A DNA stretch of 64,000 nt from an archaeon (GTDB taxonomy: Archaea > Asgardarchaeota > Thorarchaeia > Thorarchaeales > Thorarchaeaceae): NCBI GenBank assembly GCA_024276825.1, contig JAJRWI010000037.1:28786-92785 (forward strand). The letters are read 5' to 3'. A program made the position numbers and the translations under genes. Below, in pieces: positions 54,992 to 63,615 of this stretch (position 1 is its first letter; each line of letters starts with the position of its first letter). Under the pieces are notes generated by a model. That model did not search any database. It was not told the DNA's origin and was given only the letters and a program-made list of their open reading frames with translations.

Positions 54992-55681
54992 ATGCATGTC
55001 GATATGAATGTCAATATCACCAAGCCCGAGCAGATACCCCACTTTGTAAAGATGGCCAAAAATATGGGCCTTGATGGTCTTGCTGTTACATGTAATATCG
55101 ATAAACCAGTTATAACTTTCGAAGATGGATTTCGTTTATACAAACGTGCATGTCTCAAACAGGCCACCCTGCCCGCCTTGAAAACGAGGGTCTCACAAAT
55201 AAGAAGGTTCGTGATGATTGTTGCGGTTCCACTCAGGTCTGTCCAACTTGCAAACTGGGCAGCGGACGATGCAAGAGTGGATTTACTTACATTGAGTGGA
55301 ATATCAAAGGAAGAGTCTTTGAAGTCATCGACTGCACGGCTTGCAGCCTCATCAGGCACTGCATTGGAGGTACAGATGGCATCCCTTCTCACAAACTTCG
55401 GGCTTGATAGATCAAGGGCTATTAAGACATTTCGTGAGTCCATTCGGATTGCACAGTCTGCAGGGATGCCAATCATCTTATCAAGTGGTGCCAAATCACC
55501 AATGATGTTGCGTTCTCCTCGGGCCATGCTTCACATTGCCAGACTTTTAGGGATTGACGACCCAGACTTTATGGAGAATATGTCCCATACTATTGAAAAA
55601 ATGCTATCTCAGAATCAACGAAAGCTCAGCAATGACTACATTGCTCCGGGAATGGAAATTGTGTGGAGGCCCGATCAATAA
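54992..55681 (+). CDS. rnp3: RNase P protein component 3 (Rpp30)
   Basis: A 229-residue PHP/TIM-like barrel protein, a subunit of archaeal RNase P that helps the RNA process tRNA 5' ends. It begins HVDMNVNITKPEQIP and has MGLDGLAVTCN, RVDLLTLSG and the late ILSSGAKSPMMLRSPRAM, all typical of Rpp30. Its stop overlaps the start of the Pop5 gene by one base (TAATG). The two proteins form the Pop5-Rpp30 subcomplex, which matches their coupling here. Confidence 0.92.
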   Translation: MHVDMNVNITKPEQIPHFVKMAKNMGLDGLAVTCNIDKPVITFEDGFRLYKRACLKQATLPALKTRVSQIRRFVMIVAVPLRSVQLANWAADDARVDLLTLSGISKEESLKSSTARLAASSGTALEVQMASLLTNFGLDRSRAIKTFRESIRIAQSAGMPIILSSGAKSPMMLRSPRAMLHIARLLGIDDPDFMENMSHTIEKMLSQNQRKLSNDYIAPGMEIVWRPDQ

Positions 55682-55989
55682 TGAGAACTGAGCGAAAGAG
55701 GTATGTCAGATTCAGACTCTTCAGAGATGGCCCTCCCATCAATGAGAAAAGACTGGCAATTGAGATTCGAAGGAATCTATTGTCCCTCTTTGGTGAGATT
55801 ATTGTTGCTGACTCGAAGTTCTTTCTGACCCAGTATGATGAAACCAATGGGACAGGAATCCTACAATGCAATGAGAAAACTCTAGAGCACGTACTGACTG
55901 CAGCATCATTACTATACAAGATAGACGACACACTTGTGTCATTTAAGCCTATCAAGACTTCAGGCACAATCAAAGCAGTTCAAAAATGA
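55681..55989 (+). CDS. rnp2: RNase P protein component 2 (Pop5)
   Basis: About 102 residues from the ATG at 55681, which overlaps the Rpp30 stop. RTERKRYVRFRLF is the usual Pop5 start and GTGILQCNEKTLEHVLTAASLL the usual helical region. Pop5 binds Rpp30 and the RNase P RNA catalytic domain. The TGA stop (55987-55989) overlaps the left end of element E. Confidence 0.92.
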   Translation: MRTERKRYVRFRLFRDGPPINEKRLAIEIRRNLLSLFGEIIVADSKFFLTQYDETNGTGILQCNEKTLEHVLTAASLLYKIDDTLVSFKPIKTSGTIKAVQK

Positions 55990-56231
55990 AACTGTAATAT
56001 TCAGAAGTGGAAAGGTTGTGCAGGCTGTTGTGTTAGTTGTAATTGAAGTCATAGCAAAGAAACTTGGAGTTTCCACATCTACTCTTGGAAGGTGAGAACG
56101 CAAGGGACTGTTCACACCCACATTCAAGACACCAGTGGGTGGTGATACTTGTGGTGAAAGTGCTGAACGCATGGTCCTTGTTCAGACAAGTTCATCTTCT
56201 GATAACAAGTTTGAATAAGTTCAGGTCGTCC
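55988..56231 (+). mobile_element. IS607-derived element, copy E
   Basis: A 244-bp long-type copy filling the whole gap between pop5 and the convergent JAMM gene. Its first bases overlap the pop5 stop, and its last bases (TCAGGTCGTCC) encode the last codons and stop of the JAMM gene on the other strand. The TnpA HTH remnant (AKKLGVSTSTL, with ATA in place of ATG at 56051 and a TGA later) is clear. GAACGCA repeats lie at 56096-56102 and 56165-56171. The hairpin CTTGTTCAGAC (56177-56187) / GTTTGAATAAG (56209-56219) is fully paired with G-U. Confidence 0.82.
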
Positions 56232-56661
56232 TTTCTTCACAATCATGCCTTTCCACAATCTCTACTCTCACCACTTGAGCCTCATCATTTTTTAAAACAT
56301 ATGCACGACTTGTCCAATCTCCACTAACCTTTGAGGCTATAAGCCAGATAACCGGGTTTAAGCGCATAAATTGCAGGTCTTTGAATGAGGGTCTTGGAGG
56401 TGCAGGGTGTGAATGATAGATTGCAATTAGGGCTTCACCACGTTCTTCAGCTTCAATGAGATGCCTATACTCTTCCTCTGGATCAATTCTGAATGAAGTG
56501 CGGGGGTTGGATGACACATTCTGAACAGTTTCTAGACTTTGTACTATTACCCTGTTTCCAATCACAACCCCAAACAGCAACACGGCAGCCTCATTGGGGA
56601 GCATTTCCTCAGCAATATTGTGCAGCCTGATGATAAACTCCTGAGGAATCACCAGTATCAA
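56221..56661 (-). CDS. JAMM/MPN domain protein
   Basis: A 146-residue JAB1/MPN metalloprotease-like protein. Glu24 (PNEAAVLLFG), the pair His83/His85 in YHSHPAPPRPS, Ser92 and Asp95 form the JAMM centre, but only six residues lie between the second His and Ser, one fewer than the usual HxHx7Sx2D. In archaea such enzymes remove ubiquitin-like modifiers or act in sulfur transfer; the partner is not in the window. The last codons and stop come from the right end of element E. Confidence 0.82.
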   Translation of the reverse strand: MILVIPQEFIIRLHNIAEEMLPNEAAVLLFGVVIGNRVIVQSLETVQNVSSNPRTSFRIDPEEEYRHLIEAEERGEALIAIYHSHPAPPRPSFKDLQFMRLNPVIWLIASKVSGDWTSRAYVLKNDEAQVVRVEIVERHDCEERTT

Positions 56662-56679
56662 TTTACTGAACCAGCCTGA

Positions 56680-57141
56680 TCAGAATGCTGACTTAATGTC
56701 TTCAAGAACAATACAGGTTTCTACATCTCCAACGCCAGTGAGTTTTCCAAGTCGTTTTTCTAGAAACTGCCGGAGTTCAGAGAGGTCATTCACTGTGACC
56801 TTCAGCATAAGTCCACATGCGCCATCTAGAAAATATGCCTCATTGACCTCGTCATATTCATTTATTTTATCAGCAATCAGTGTGGCCTCTTTCATTAACG
56901 TCTTGACACGGATGATAGCTCTTATACTCTTCCCAATCTTCAGGGGATCTATTACTACCGTGAACCGTTTTATTACACCTTCGTCAATTAACCGTTTCAC
57001 GCGCCTTCGAATTGTGACCTCTGTACGTCCTACAGCTTCTGCAATCTCTGTGAACGATCTTCTGCCGTCCTCTTGCAACATTGAGAGAATCTTTGTATCT
57101 ATCGAATCAAGTTTCAAAGCGACCGCCCCATGATGAGTCAA
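56680..57141 (-). CDS. Lrp/AsnC family transcriptional regulator
   Basis: A 153-residue regulator. The N-terminal HTH is KLDSIDTKILSMLQEDGRRSFTEIAEAVGRTEVTIRRRVKRL (residues about 10-52), and a RAM/ACT-like ligand domain follows (VNEAYFLDGACGLMLKV). It lies 18 bp upstream of the JAMM gene on the same strand, so the two may be co-transcribed. Ligand unknown; the family often senses amino acids. Confidence 0.9.
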   Translation of the reverse strand: MTHHGAVALKLDSIDTKILSMLQEDGRRSFTEIAEAVGRTEVTIRRRVKRLIDEGVIKRFTVVIDPLKIGKSIRAIIRVKTLMKEATLIADKINEYDEVNEAYFLDGACGLMLKVTVNDLSELRQFLEKRLGKLTGVGDVETCIVLEDIKSAF

Positions 57142-57293
57142 ATCTGATTTGGCTCAGGCAAGTCGCTCATCGTACAAATACATTTCGAATTATGAACAGA
57201 AATGGACATTATAATGTCCACATTGATTCATGTTTATATCCGTATTCATACTTGACCATGTGCGCAGGTGGACAGACCTTTGTTCACTATCGC

Positions 57294-58127
57294 TCATAAC
57301 ACACGTAATTTCTCGTTCAATATTCTGTCTTCCCTCCCTGCCATGACCGCATAGAGCTCGATGTGTTCAATCAGCTGGGTCGCACTCTTAATCTTCTGTT
57401 CTAACAGCTCCTGAATCTGAAATATTCCCGATGCATTATTCATCAATACCTCTATTCTGACTGTCTTTTCTTCGCCCCTCTTGATTACAACTCTCTCTAT
57501 CGCCATTGCCGAGGCAGAATGAATATTAACACTCCCTGCCTCAAATGGAATTCTAGCTCTTCCGCGAGTCATGTCTGTGGCATCTGCAATGCCTACAATG
57601 CCTGCCTCTATTGTTTCAGGGTGAATCATCTTATCATGACTGTGAATCGCATGGAGCACATGATTACGAATATGCACCTGTTTCCGTTTATCCCTTGGAT
57701 ATGTCTTTGCAAAAATTTTGTCCAGTATTGGCAGTGCCAGTGCCACTGAAAATGCACTATGCCCCTGTCTATGTACACTCATCCCTATATCATGAAGATA
57801 GCAAGCCAAGAACACTATCAACTGGGCGTCCTCAAAAGTCCCAGTACCCTCCTGCACAATCGATGGCTGTACTCCCACACTCAACGTGTTAAGAAGCTTT
57901 AATCCATTCATGGTCACTATCAACGAGTGTGTGTGTCCGTGGTCTGAGTACCCCATCCTGTCAATCGCCATTCTGTTCGAGTCCTCTAGGGTGGTCTGTA
58001 CCTCAACATCCTGCTCAAGCATCTCAAATGCGGTTATACACATCTTGTTGCCTTTGAATTGTTTTTTCACTCGATCCTTGAGTGTTGTATGCTTTATTGT
58101 CGTCTTGTGCTTTGTCCTCTTTGACAT
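57294..58127 (-). CDS. HD-domain metal-dependent phosphohydrolase
   Basis: A 277-residue HD-superfamily protein. It has a basic N terminus (SKRTKHKTTIKH), then SDHGHTHSLIV, the HD pair in ACYLHDIGMSVHRQGHSAF, HSHDKMIHP and the late Asp in GIVGIADATDMTRGRARIPF. The pattern resembles the COG3294 group of archaeal and bacterial HD proteins. The substrate is unknown; a nucleotide or cyclic nucleotide is likely. It stands as a single gene. Confidence 0.8.
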   Translation of the reverse strand: MSKRTKHKTTIKHTTLKDRVKKQFKGNKMCITAFEMLEQDVEVQTTLEDSNRMAIDRMGYSDHGHTHSLIVTMNGLKLLNTLSVGVQPSIVQEGTGTFEDAQLIVFLACYLHDIGMSVHRQGHSAFSVALALPILDKIFAKTYPRDKRKQVHIRNHVLHAIHSHDKMIHPETIEAGIVGIADATDMTRGRARIPFEAGSVNIHSASAMAIERVVIKRGEEKTVRIEVLMNNASGIFQIQELLEQKIKSATQLIEHIELYAVMAGREDRILNEKLRVL

Positions 58128-58344
58128 GTTTCATCTCCTCAATCATGAACTCTAATTACATAATGAGAACTCATTAATCTGTGCTGTCACAATGGTTATC
58201 GCCAAATGACATCAGACAAAGAATATCTATGAACCACTCAGGTAATTAATAACTTGGATACCATGAGTGTCCACTCTGCCAAGTATACTACTTTGTTTCT
58301 ATCTCTTATTCCCTTCTCTCAATATGAAATTATGCTTGTGGCAT

Positions 58345-58755
58345 TCATAAGCGTATCGGGTTCGGTCCGATTCTTCTTATCTCCTCTGCGAACTGGTTGA
58401 TTTCAGCAGCAAACTTGTCCCCCTCAGCAGCACTCACGAATACCATCTTCACTCGCTCTTCATTTAATCCCAACTGCCCAATCAGCTTCCTTGCAAACCG
58501 CACTCTCCTCTCTGCCCCCAAGTTCCCTGTCTTGTACGCACAATCTCCAGGGTGGCAGCCTACCACCAACACACCGTCTGCTCCCTCCTGCAATGCCTTT
58601 AGAATAAAGTTTAGGTCCAACCTTGCTGTGCATGGCATTCGTATTATCCGCGCGCTTATGTCGTACTGCAACTTCATTGTTCCAGCTAAATCGCTGGCTG
58701 CGTACATACATTGCATACATCCAAGGACTATAATTTTCATGTCTTTTGGGGGCAT
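58345..58755 (-). CDS. mvhD: MvhD-like hydrogenase iron-sulfur subunit
   Basis: About 136 residues from the ATG at 58755, preceded by GAGG; the longer frame to 58938 is unsupported. Conserved cysteines appear in VLGCMQCMYAASD, MPCTARLD and GCHPGDCAYKTGN, the 2Fe-2S pattern of MvhD/FrhD-type proteins that link hydrogenase or formate dehydrogenase to heterodisulfide reductase. No hdr or mvhAG genes lie nearby, so it is an orphan copy in this window. The neighbouring OFA transporter may be unrelated. Confidence 0.85.
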   Translation of the reverse strand: MPPKDMKIIVLGCMQCMYAASDLAGTMKLQYDISARIIRMPCTARLDLNFILKALQEGADGVLVVGCHPGDCAYKTGNLGAERRVRFARKLIGQLGLNEERVKMVFVSAAEGDKFAAEINQFAEEIRRIGPNPIRL

Positions 58756-58906
58756 AAGGGGAACCTCAAAGATTATTGAGTAAGGAAGCAAAATGTAACC
58801 CCAATATATTCTTTGACATTTGAAAACATCTCTTTGTGTAAATGAATTGATAGCCGTTTTTATGGGGGAAAAAGGAGGGCCTGGGAGTACCCAGACCCTG
58901 AGAATA

Positions 58907-60178
58907 TTATGTCTTTGCTCTGATCGACTTGAGCACAAATGTCAGAATCACTGCGACGACTGCAAGGATACCACTGACGAGGAATGCCATGTAATATCCA
59001 TAGACTTGGCCAAAGGTACCAACTACCAGCGCACCGATGAGGCCTGCAATACCATATGCAGTGAAGACAACACCATAGTTCTTGCCAACATTCTCAGTCC
59101 CGAAGTAGTCTGCAGTGGCAGATGGGAACAGTGCAAAATTACCACCGAAGCAGAACCCTATGGTTGAGGCAATGACAGTGATTACAATCCATGATGTTCC
59201 CACTGGAATGAAGGCAAATGCAAACATTGCAATGGCAAGAATTAAGAACATCAGGGCGAAAGTGGAGGTCCTTCCAATCTTGTCAGAAACCTTGCCCCAA
59301 ACAATTCTGCCAGCGGCATTGAATATTGACATGATTCCAGCGATTAAAGCACCCAATGCCAATGTTTCAACAATGGGATCAATCCCAATGGCTGCTGATA
59401 CCACATTTCCCAATGTCATCAGTCCTGCAGTGGCTGCCAGTATGAACATCAGCCAGAGCACCCAGAAACTGCCTGTCTTGATCATCTCGCTAGGCATCAC
59501 ACCAGTACCTGCACCATCAGCAGTTGTTGGGGGTGGGACGAACCCCTCTGGGAGCCAACCGGCAGGTGGGACCACAAGAAGCTGTGACCCAATGACCACA
59601 AAGATGAGATAGATGGCACCTAGGATTATCAATGGGTAACCTATGTATCCCTCATAGAATGCAATAAGGTACTGCTCCACATAGTTAAAGATAAGAGCAC
59701 CCCCCCCAAATCCTGCGACTGCTACTCCAGTCATCAGACCTTTCTTATCGGGATACCATTTCACGAGTGCCGCAATTGGGCAGACATAGGCAAAACCAAT
59801 TCCAGCACCTCCAATGACTCCATAGGTCAGCACAAGATAGAGTGTACCTTGAATCATATCTAGTCCGAGAGTGTCAACAAATCCTGCCATTGCAACTCCT
59901 AGACCTAGAAGAATGCCGCCCACGGTTGCCACTTTGCGGGGCCCAACACGGTCCTGCCAACGACCTGCAAAGATCATGAATAGTGCAAATGATGCCAGTC
60001 CAGCCGCAAAGGGCAGATTGGACAAAAGTTTGTCCCAACCATATAATCCACCCTCGGAGGTTGATTTGTATAAGGCTTTTTGGAATATGCTCCACGCATA
60101 GATGGAGCCCAAGCACAATTGAACAATAATTGCGCCCACCACAACTAAGCCCCTATTTCCGATTTTCTCTTCTGTCAT
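58907..60178 (-). CDS. OFA family (oxalate/formate antiporter-type) MFS transporter
   Basis: A 423-residue membrane protein with 12 predicted transmembrane helices. It begins NRGLVVVGAIIVQLCLGSIYAWSIF, the OFA-family start, and has the MFS motif GRWQDRVGPRKV between helices 2 and 3. GIGFAYVCPIAALVKWYPDKKGLM is a further family hallmark. An extracytosolic or cytosolic loop with PPAGWLPEGFVPPP lies in the middle. Substrates in the family include oxalate, formate and lactate; the sequence cannot decide among them. The gene stands alone. Confidence 0.85.
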   Translation of the reverse strand: MTEEKIGNRGLVVVGAIIVQLCLGSIYAWSIFQKALYKSTSEGGLYGWDKLLSNLPFAAGLASFALFMIFAGRWQDRVGPRKVATVGGILLGLGVAMAGFVDTLGLDMIQGTLYLVLTYGVIGGAGIGFAYVCPIAALVKWYPDKKGLMTGVAVAGFGGGALIFNYVEQYLIAFYEGYIGYPLIILGAIYLIFVVIGSQLLVVPPAGWLPEGFVPPPTTADGAGTGVMPSEMIKTGSFWVLWLMFILAATAGLMTLGNVVSAAIGIDPIVETLALGALIAGIMSIFNAAGRIVWGKVSDKIGRTSTFALMFLILAIAMFAFAFIPVGTSWIVITVIASTIGFCFGGNFALFPSATADYFGTENVGKNYGVVFTAYGIAGLIGALVVGTFGQVYGYYMAFLVSGILAVVAVILTFVLKSIRAKT

Positions 60179-60702
60179 GGATATATCACCATTTATTCTC
60201 CTTTTGGATTGCAGGACAGGGTCATTGAGCCCAGCAATCCTATATCAGATTTTTTGGGTGAATACCACCCTGTTCAAGCCTGTCCAGAAAATTACCTCTC
60301 TAAAAGCCTTCCTGAATCTTCCTAGTTACCTGCAAACCTCAAGAATTAATATGATGGAAAAAATTGAGTGTAAGGCCCTGAATTATCAGGGCCCGCTATG
60401 AATTTAGAATGGCTCAGGTTGTGGGCCACCAGTTGGGGGATCATTTCTGTAATTCATTTTTATCAATGATTTATGCTTCAGAAAACCCCCTATTCCTCAC
60501 GAAACCTATCATACTCGCGTAGACCTGCAAAAATAGAAAATAATTGCAGAATCAAACACATATGGCTTTAATTATTGGTAGAGTTCTTAAGGAACCTTAT
60601 AGAATTATAAGACTGCATTTTCAAGCTTGTAGTTCCTTTGCCTGAAAAATGACGAGTATCAGATTGAATTAGAATTTGTTTTCCCATTAAATCAAACAAT
60701 GA
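60179..60702. other. Intergenic region with a strong hairpin
   Basis: This 524-bp gap between the transporter start and tRNA-Ile has no convincing gene. It contains GGCCCTGA-ATTA-TCAGGGCC (60374-60393), a perfect 8-bp stem with a 4-base loop, about 195 bp upstream of the transporter start on its strand. Apart from this I see no tRNA or recognised motif; the rest is AT-rich. Confidence 0.5.
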
Positions 60703-60809
60703 TGGTGGGCCCGGCCGGATTTGAACCGGCGACATTTTGGCCACAACAGCGTATGCTATCATGTCCGCCTTATCAGAGCGGCGCAATAACCAGGCTATGC
60801 CACGGGCCC
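60703..60809 (-). tRNA. tRNA-Ile (GAU) with a variable-region intron
   Basis: On the minus strand GGGCCCG (60809-60803) pairs with CGGGCCC, followed by A and an encoded CCA. The anticodon stem CCGCT/GGCGG holds loop CTGATAA with anticodon GAU. The T arm is GCCGG-TTCAAAT-CCGGC. Between the anticodon arm and T arm lie 34 nt where about 5 are expected, so an intron of roughly 28-29 nt sits in the variable region. The flanks ACAT/ATGT (extended to GACAT/ATGTC) can pair as the central helix. The exact splice sites are unresolved. Confidence 0.9.
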
Positions 60810-60872
60810 ATCATCGATGTAATCCCAATGATTTACGGGTTCAGTTCAAGATTGAAGTCGATAAAAACATTG

Positions 60873-61763
60873 CTACTTATGCGCCTCTGGAACTGCCCTT
60901 TGAATTCTGGTCAAAGACAAATCTGCCTCACTCTTTGATATTTCAAAGATGATGGGCTTGGAAAACTTGTCCTTATGCAGAAGTGAGATGAACTCTTTTA
61001 TTGGCATGTCACCCACTCCAAGTGCGACATGGTCTTTATGTAATGGAACGCCATTGCACTCCTCATAGCTGCCATCATGCAAGTGAATCTCAATGATTCT
61101 ATCATGATGCTTCTTGTAGAACTCTATTACTGACTCCTCACCCGAATACTTGGTCAAAAGATGTCCAGTATCAAAGCATATACCAACATTATACTCATCA
61201 ATCATCTCACGAGTGAGTGAGAATGGAAACTCCACATTCTCCACAGCCAAAAGGCGTGGGTCAATCTCTGAACCTGCAAGTATCTCTTCAATACTTGTTG
61301 AGGCATATGACAACATATAGCTGCTGATGATGTTTCTTATATTGACTGGAACATCAAGTCGTGAGAACTCTGCAGCAAGACTCCCCGTTGCATGATATAC
61401 ATATGCTTCTGGTTCAAGTTTCTCAGCTTGTTTGATTGCAGAGATTATTGTATTCACGGATGCAGAACGAATCTTATCATTAAATGATGCAGGTTCAACA
61501 GACCAAAGAGGGAGATGCACTGTATATGAATGTCCGAGCTCATCTTTTAGTTCGACTAGCTTCTCAATCTTGTCATCATCAAGAGAGTTGGGTAGAATAT
61601 ACTCAAGGTCCATGCTGACCTCAATCAATTCGTATCCTGCCTCAACACTCTCTCTGATTATATCAACAATGTTGAATCTACTAAAATCGGGAACACCACT
61701 GACCATAATCCTATCCAGAATAGGCCTGAACTCCAGAGGCATCAGTCCAAAACGCAGTCCCAT
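60873..61763 (-). CDS. Sugar phosphate isomerase/AP-endonuclease-2-type TIM barrel protein
   Basis: A 296-residue protein of the xylose isomerase-like TIM barrel superfamily. Metal ligands are likely in VENVEFPFS, GICFDTGH, EIHLHDGS and the final FEIS strand, the usual Glu-Asp-His-Glu set. YTVHLPLWS and VYHATGS fit the same barrel. The specific reaction is unknown: sugar epimerase, isomerase or endonuclease IV-like are all possible, and the lack of DNA-binding loops favours a small-molecule role. Confidence 0.75.
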   Translation of the reverse strand: MGLRFGLMPLEFRPILDRIMVSGVPDFSRFNIVDIIRESVEAGYELIEVSMDLEYILPNSLDDDKIEKLVELKDELGHSYTVHLPLWSVEPASFNDKIRSASVNTIISAIKQAEKLEPEAYVYHATGSLAAEFSRLDVPVNIRNIISSYMLSYASTSIEEILAGSEIDPRLLAVENVEFPFSLTREMIDEYNVGICFDTGHLLTKYSGEESVIEFYKKHHDRIIEIHLHDGSYEECNGVPLHKDHVALGVGDMPIKEFISLLHKDKFSKPIIFEISKSEADLSLTRIQRAVPEAHK

Positions 61764-61794
61764 TGATCTCTCCTTCCTATGAGATAATGATATA

Positions 61795-62283
61795 TCATCG
61801 CCATGACTTTAGAGTCTTTAAATCATGTTGTTCAATTACAGGATCGACCTCTAGGACTTCTACTTTTAACATCTTGTCACCCTGCCTGATTTGTTTAACA
61901 ACCTCAAAGCCCTCGGTGACTCGACCAAAGACAGTGTGCCGCCCATCAAGATGCTTGCAATTGTTCTCATTAAGGACTATGAAGAACTGACTACCTCCAG
62001 TGTCCCTGCCAGCATGTGCCATCGACAGGGCCCCATTGACATGCTTTTGTCTGTGTCCCCTAGTTTCACATGGGATTGCATAGCCAGGACCCCCACTACC
62101 GGTGCCAGTTGGGTCTCCCCCCTGAACAACGAAGTCATCAACCACTCGATGAAAGGTGAGCCCATCATAATACCCCTTCTGGACCAATGTTATGAAGTTC
62201 TTCACGGTATTTATGGCATCATCATTCCACAGTTCAATCATGATAATGCCACGCTCAGTTTCCATTCGGATAATATTAGCCAT
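61795..62283 (-). CDS. Cyclophilin-type peptidyl-prolyl isomerase
   Basis: A 162-residue cyclophilin. [19 protein letters not shown] contains the catalytic Arg and Gln. [19 protein letters not shown] and [12 protein letters not shown] complete the active site. There is no signal peptide, so it is cytosolic. It catalyses proline cis-trans isomerisation in protein folding. Its length matches minimal single-domain cyclophilins. It lies 31 bp upstream of the TIM barrel gene. Confidence 0.95.
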   Translation of the reverse strand: MANIIRMETERGIIMIELWNDDAINTVKNFITLVQKGYYDGLTFHRVVDDFVVQGGDPTGTGSGGPGYAIPCETRGHRQKHVNGALSMAHAGRDTGGSQFFIVLNENNCKHLDGRHTVFGRVTEGFEVVKQIRQGDKMLKVEVLEVDPVIEQHDLKTLKSWR

Positions 62284-62400
62284 GTTTGAGATCTCCTCTT
62301 AACAGACCAATCTATCAATATGATAAAACTTCTGTGACTCCGCGATAATCATAATTTTCAACCAATATGACACTATTATAAACAACTCATCAATCAGGTA

Positions 62401-63615
62401 ATGCAGACAATGGTTCAATACAAGAGATATCAAGAGGGAAAGACAAGTTTCCTGACTGCAGATGTGGAGCTATACAGTGCTGAGAAGGGCCAGCCTACAG
62501 CAGACCTCCCAGTCTTCATGAACCCACGAATGCAGATCAACAGAGACCTCTCAGTACTGTTCCTTGCAGCTTACTTAAGAAAGGAAAACATCAAATTCAT
62601 CTGCGAACCATTGGCAGGGTCAGGAGTAAGAACACTCAGATATCTCAATGAGGTTCCAGGATCATTTCACGCGGTCATGTTTGACACAAACCCCTTGGCT
62701 ATAGAAACCGCCTTGATGAATATTGAGAATCTTGGGTTTCAGGAACGATGCAGGGTAATCCGTGGCGATGCAAGACTGCTGTTGTTGACGGAGTCCCGCG
62801 GAAAGAGGTTTGATTTTGTTGATATAGATCCATTTGGGTCTCCCGCACAGTTTCTAAATGCAGCTGTCCAATCACTACGACCAAAACGAAGCATTCTCGC
62901 AATGACTGCTACAGACATGCCAGCACTCTGTGGTGTTTGGCCAAAGGTCGCAATGAGAAAATATGGTGGATACTCGATAAGGGCGCCATTCACCCATGAG
63001 ATTGCAGTCAGATTATTGATCTCTCTTGCTTATCATGTTTCAGGCTTGAATGACAGGTCTATTGAACCTCTTGCCTCTTTGAGCACAGATCACTATGTCA
63101 GAATCTGGGTGCGGGTGCTCCCAACTAAGACAAAGTCAAACATACAATCCAAAGACATGGGATTCATCAGGTTCTGTCCAAATTGCATAGCGTATGATAT
63201 ACTCACAATCAAGGACATAGATGCTCACTATAGTTTTACTCATGCTATCACTGATTGTAAAGGACCAATCCGGATTGCTGGTCCTCTGTGGATAGGCCCC
63301 ATATTCTGCCCTGATTTTGTGAGAGATGCACACAGTCTGCTCACTGAGGATTGGGGGTTCCACCGAAAGTCGGGAAAAATAATCAATGCCATGGCAGAAG
63401 AGATTGACCTTATGGACTACCTCTACACCGACTTGCATGCTTTGTGTGATACCTATAACCTTGTGTCACCAAGAAAGAATGTGGTCATGGAAGAGTTAAT
63501 CAGAATTGGGTATAAAGCAACAAACACCCACTTTAGACCCACTGCTATTCGTACAGATGCTCCGGTGTCTGAAATTATACAGGTCCTGAAAACCCTCTCT
63601 GGAGATGATGACTGA
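62401..63615 (+). CDS. trm1: tRNA (guanine-26-N2) dimethyltransferase Trm1
   Basis: A 404-residue methyltransferase that makes m2,2G26 in tRNA. N-terminal YQEGKTSFLTADVELYS, FMNPRMQINRDLS, the SAM site PLAGSGVRTLRYLNE near 70-84 and the catalytic IDPFGSPAQFL near 140-150 are all typical, as is a C-terminal domain with two CxxC-like cysteines (FCPNCIAYD). Its stop overlaps the start of the next methyltransferase gene (TGATG). Confidence 0.94.
   Translation: MQTMVQYKRYQEGKTSFLTADVELYSAEKGQPTADLPVFMNPRMQINRDLSVLFLAAYLRKENIKFICEPLAGSGVRTLRYLNEVPGSFHAVMFDTNPLAIETALMNIENLGFQERCRVIRGDARLLLLTESRGKRFDFVDIDPFGSPAQFLNAAVQSLRPKRSILAMTATDMPALCGVWPKVAMRKYGGYSIRAPFTHEIAVRLLISLAYHVSGLNDRSIEPLASLSTDHYVRIWVRVLPTKTKSNIQSKDMGFIRFCPNCIAYDILTIKDIDAHYSFTHAITDCKGPIRIAGPLWIGPIFCPDFVRDAHSLLTEDWGFHRKSGKIINAMAEEIDLMDYLYTDLHALCDTYNLVSPRKNVVMEELIRIGYKATNTHFRPTAIRTDAPVSEIIQVLKTLSGDDD

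Noticed and set aside
5648..56231. Dispersed repeats as box C/D guide RNAs because of TGATGA and CTGA words
   Set aside because: The boxes are not in the C-D'-C'-D order with proper spacing, and the TnpA coding similarity explains the left half.
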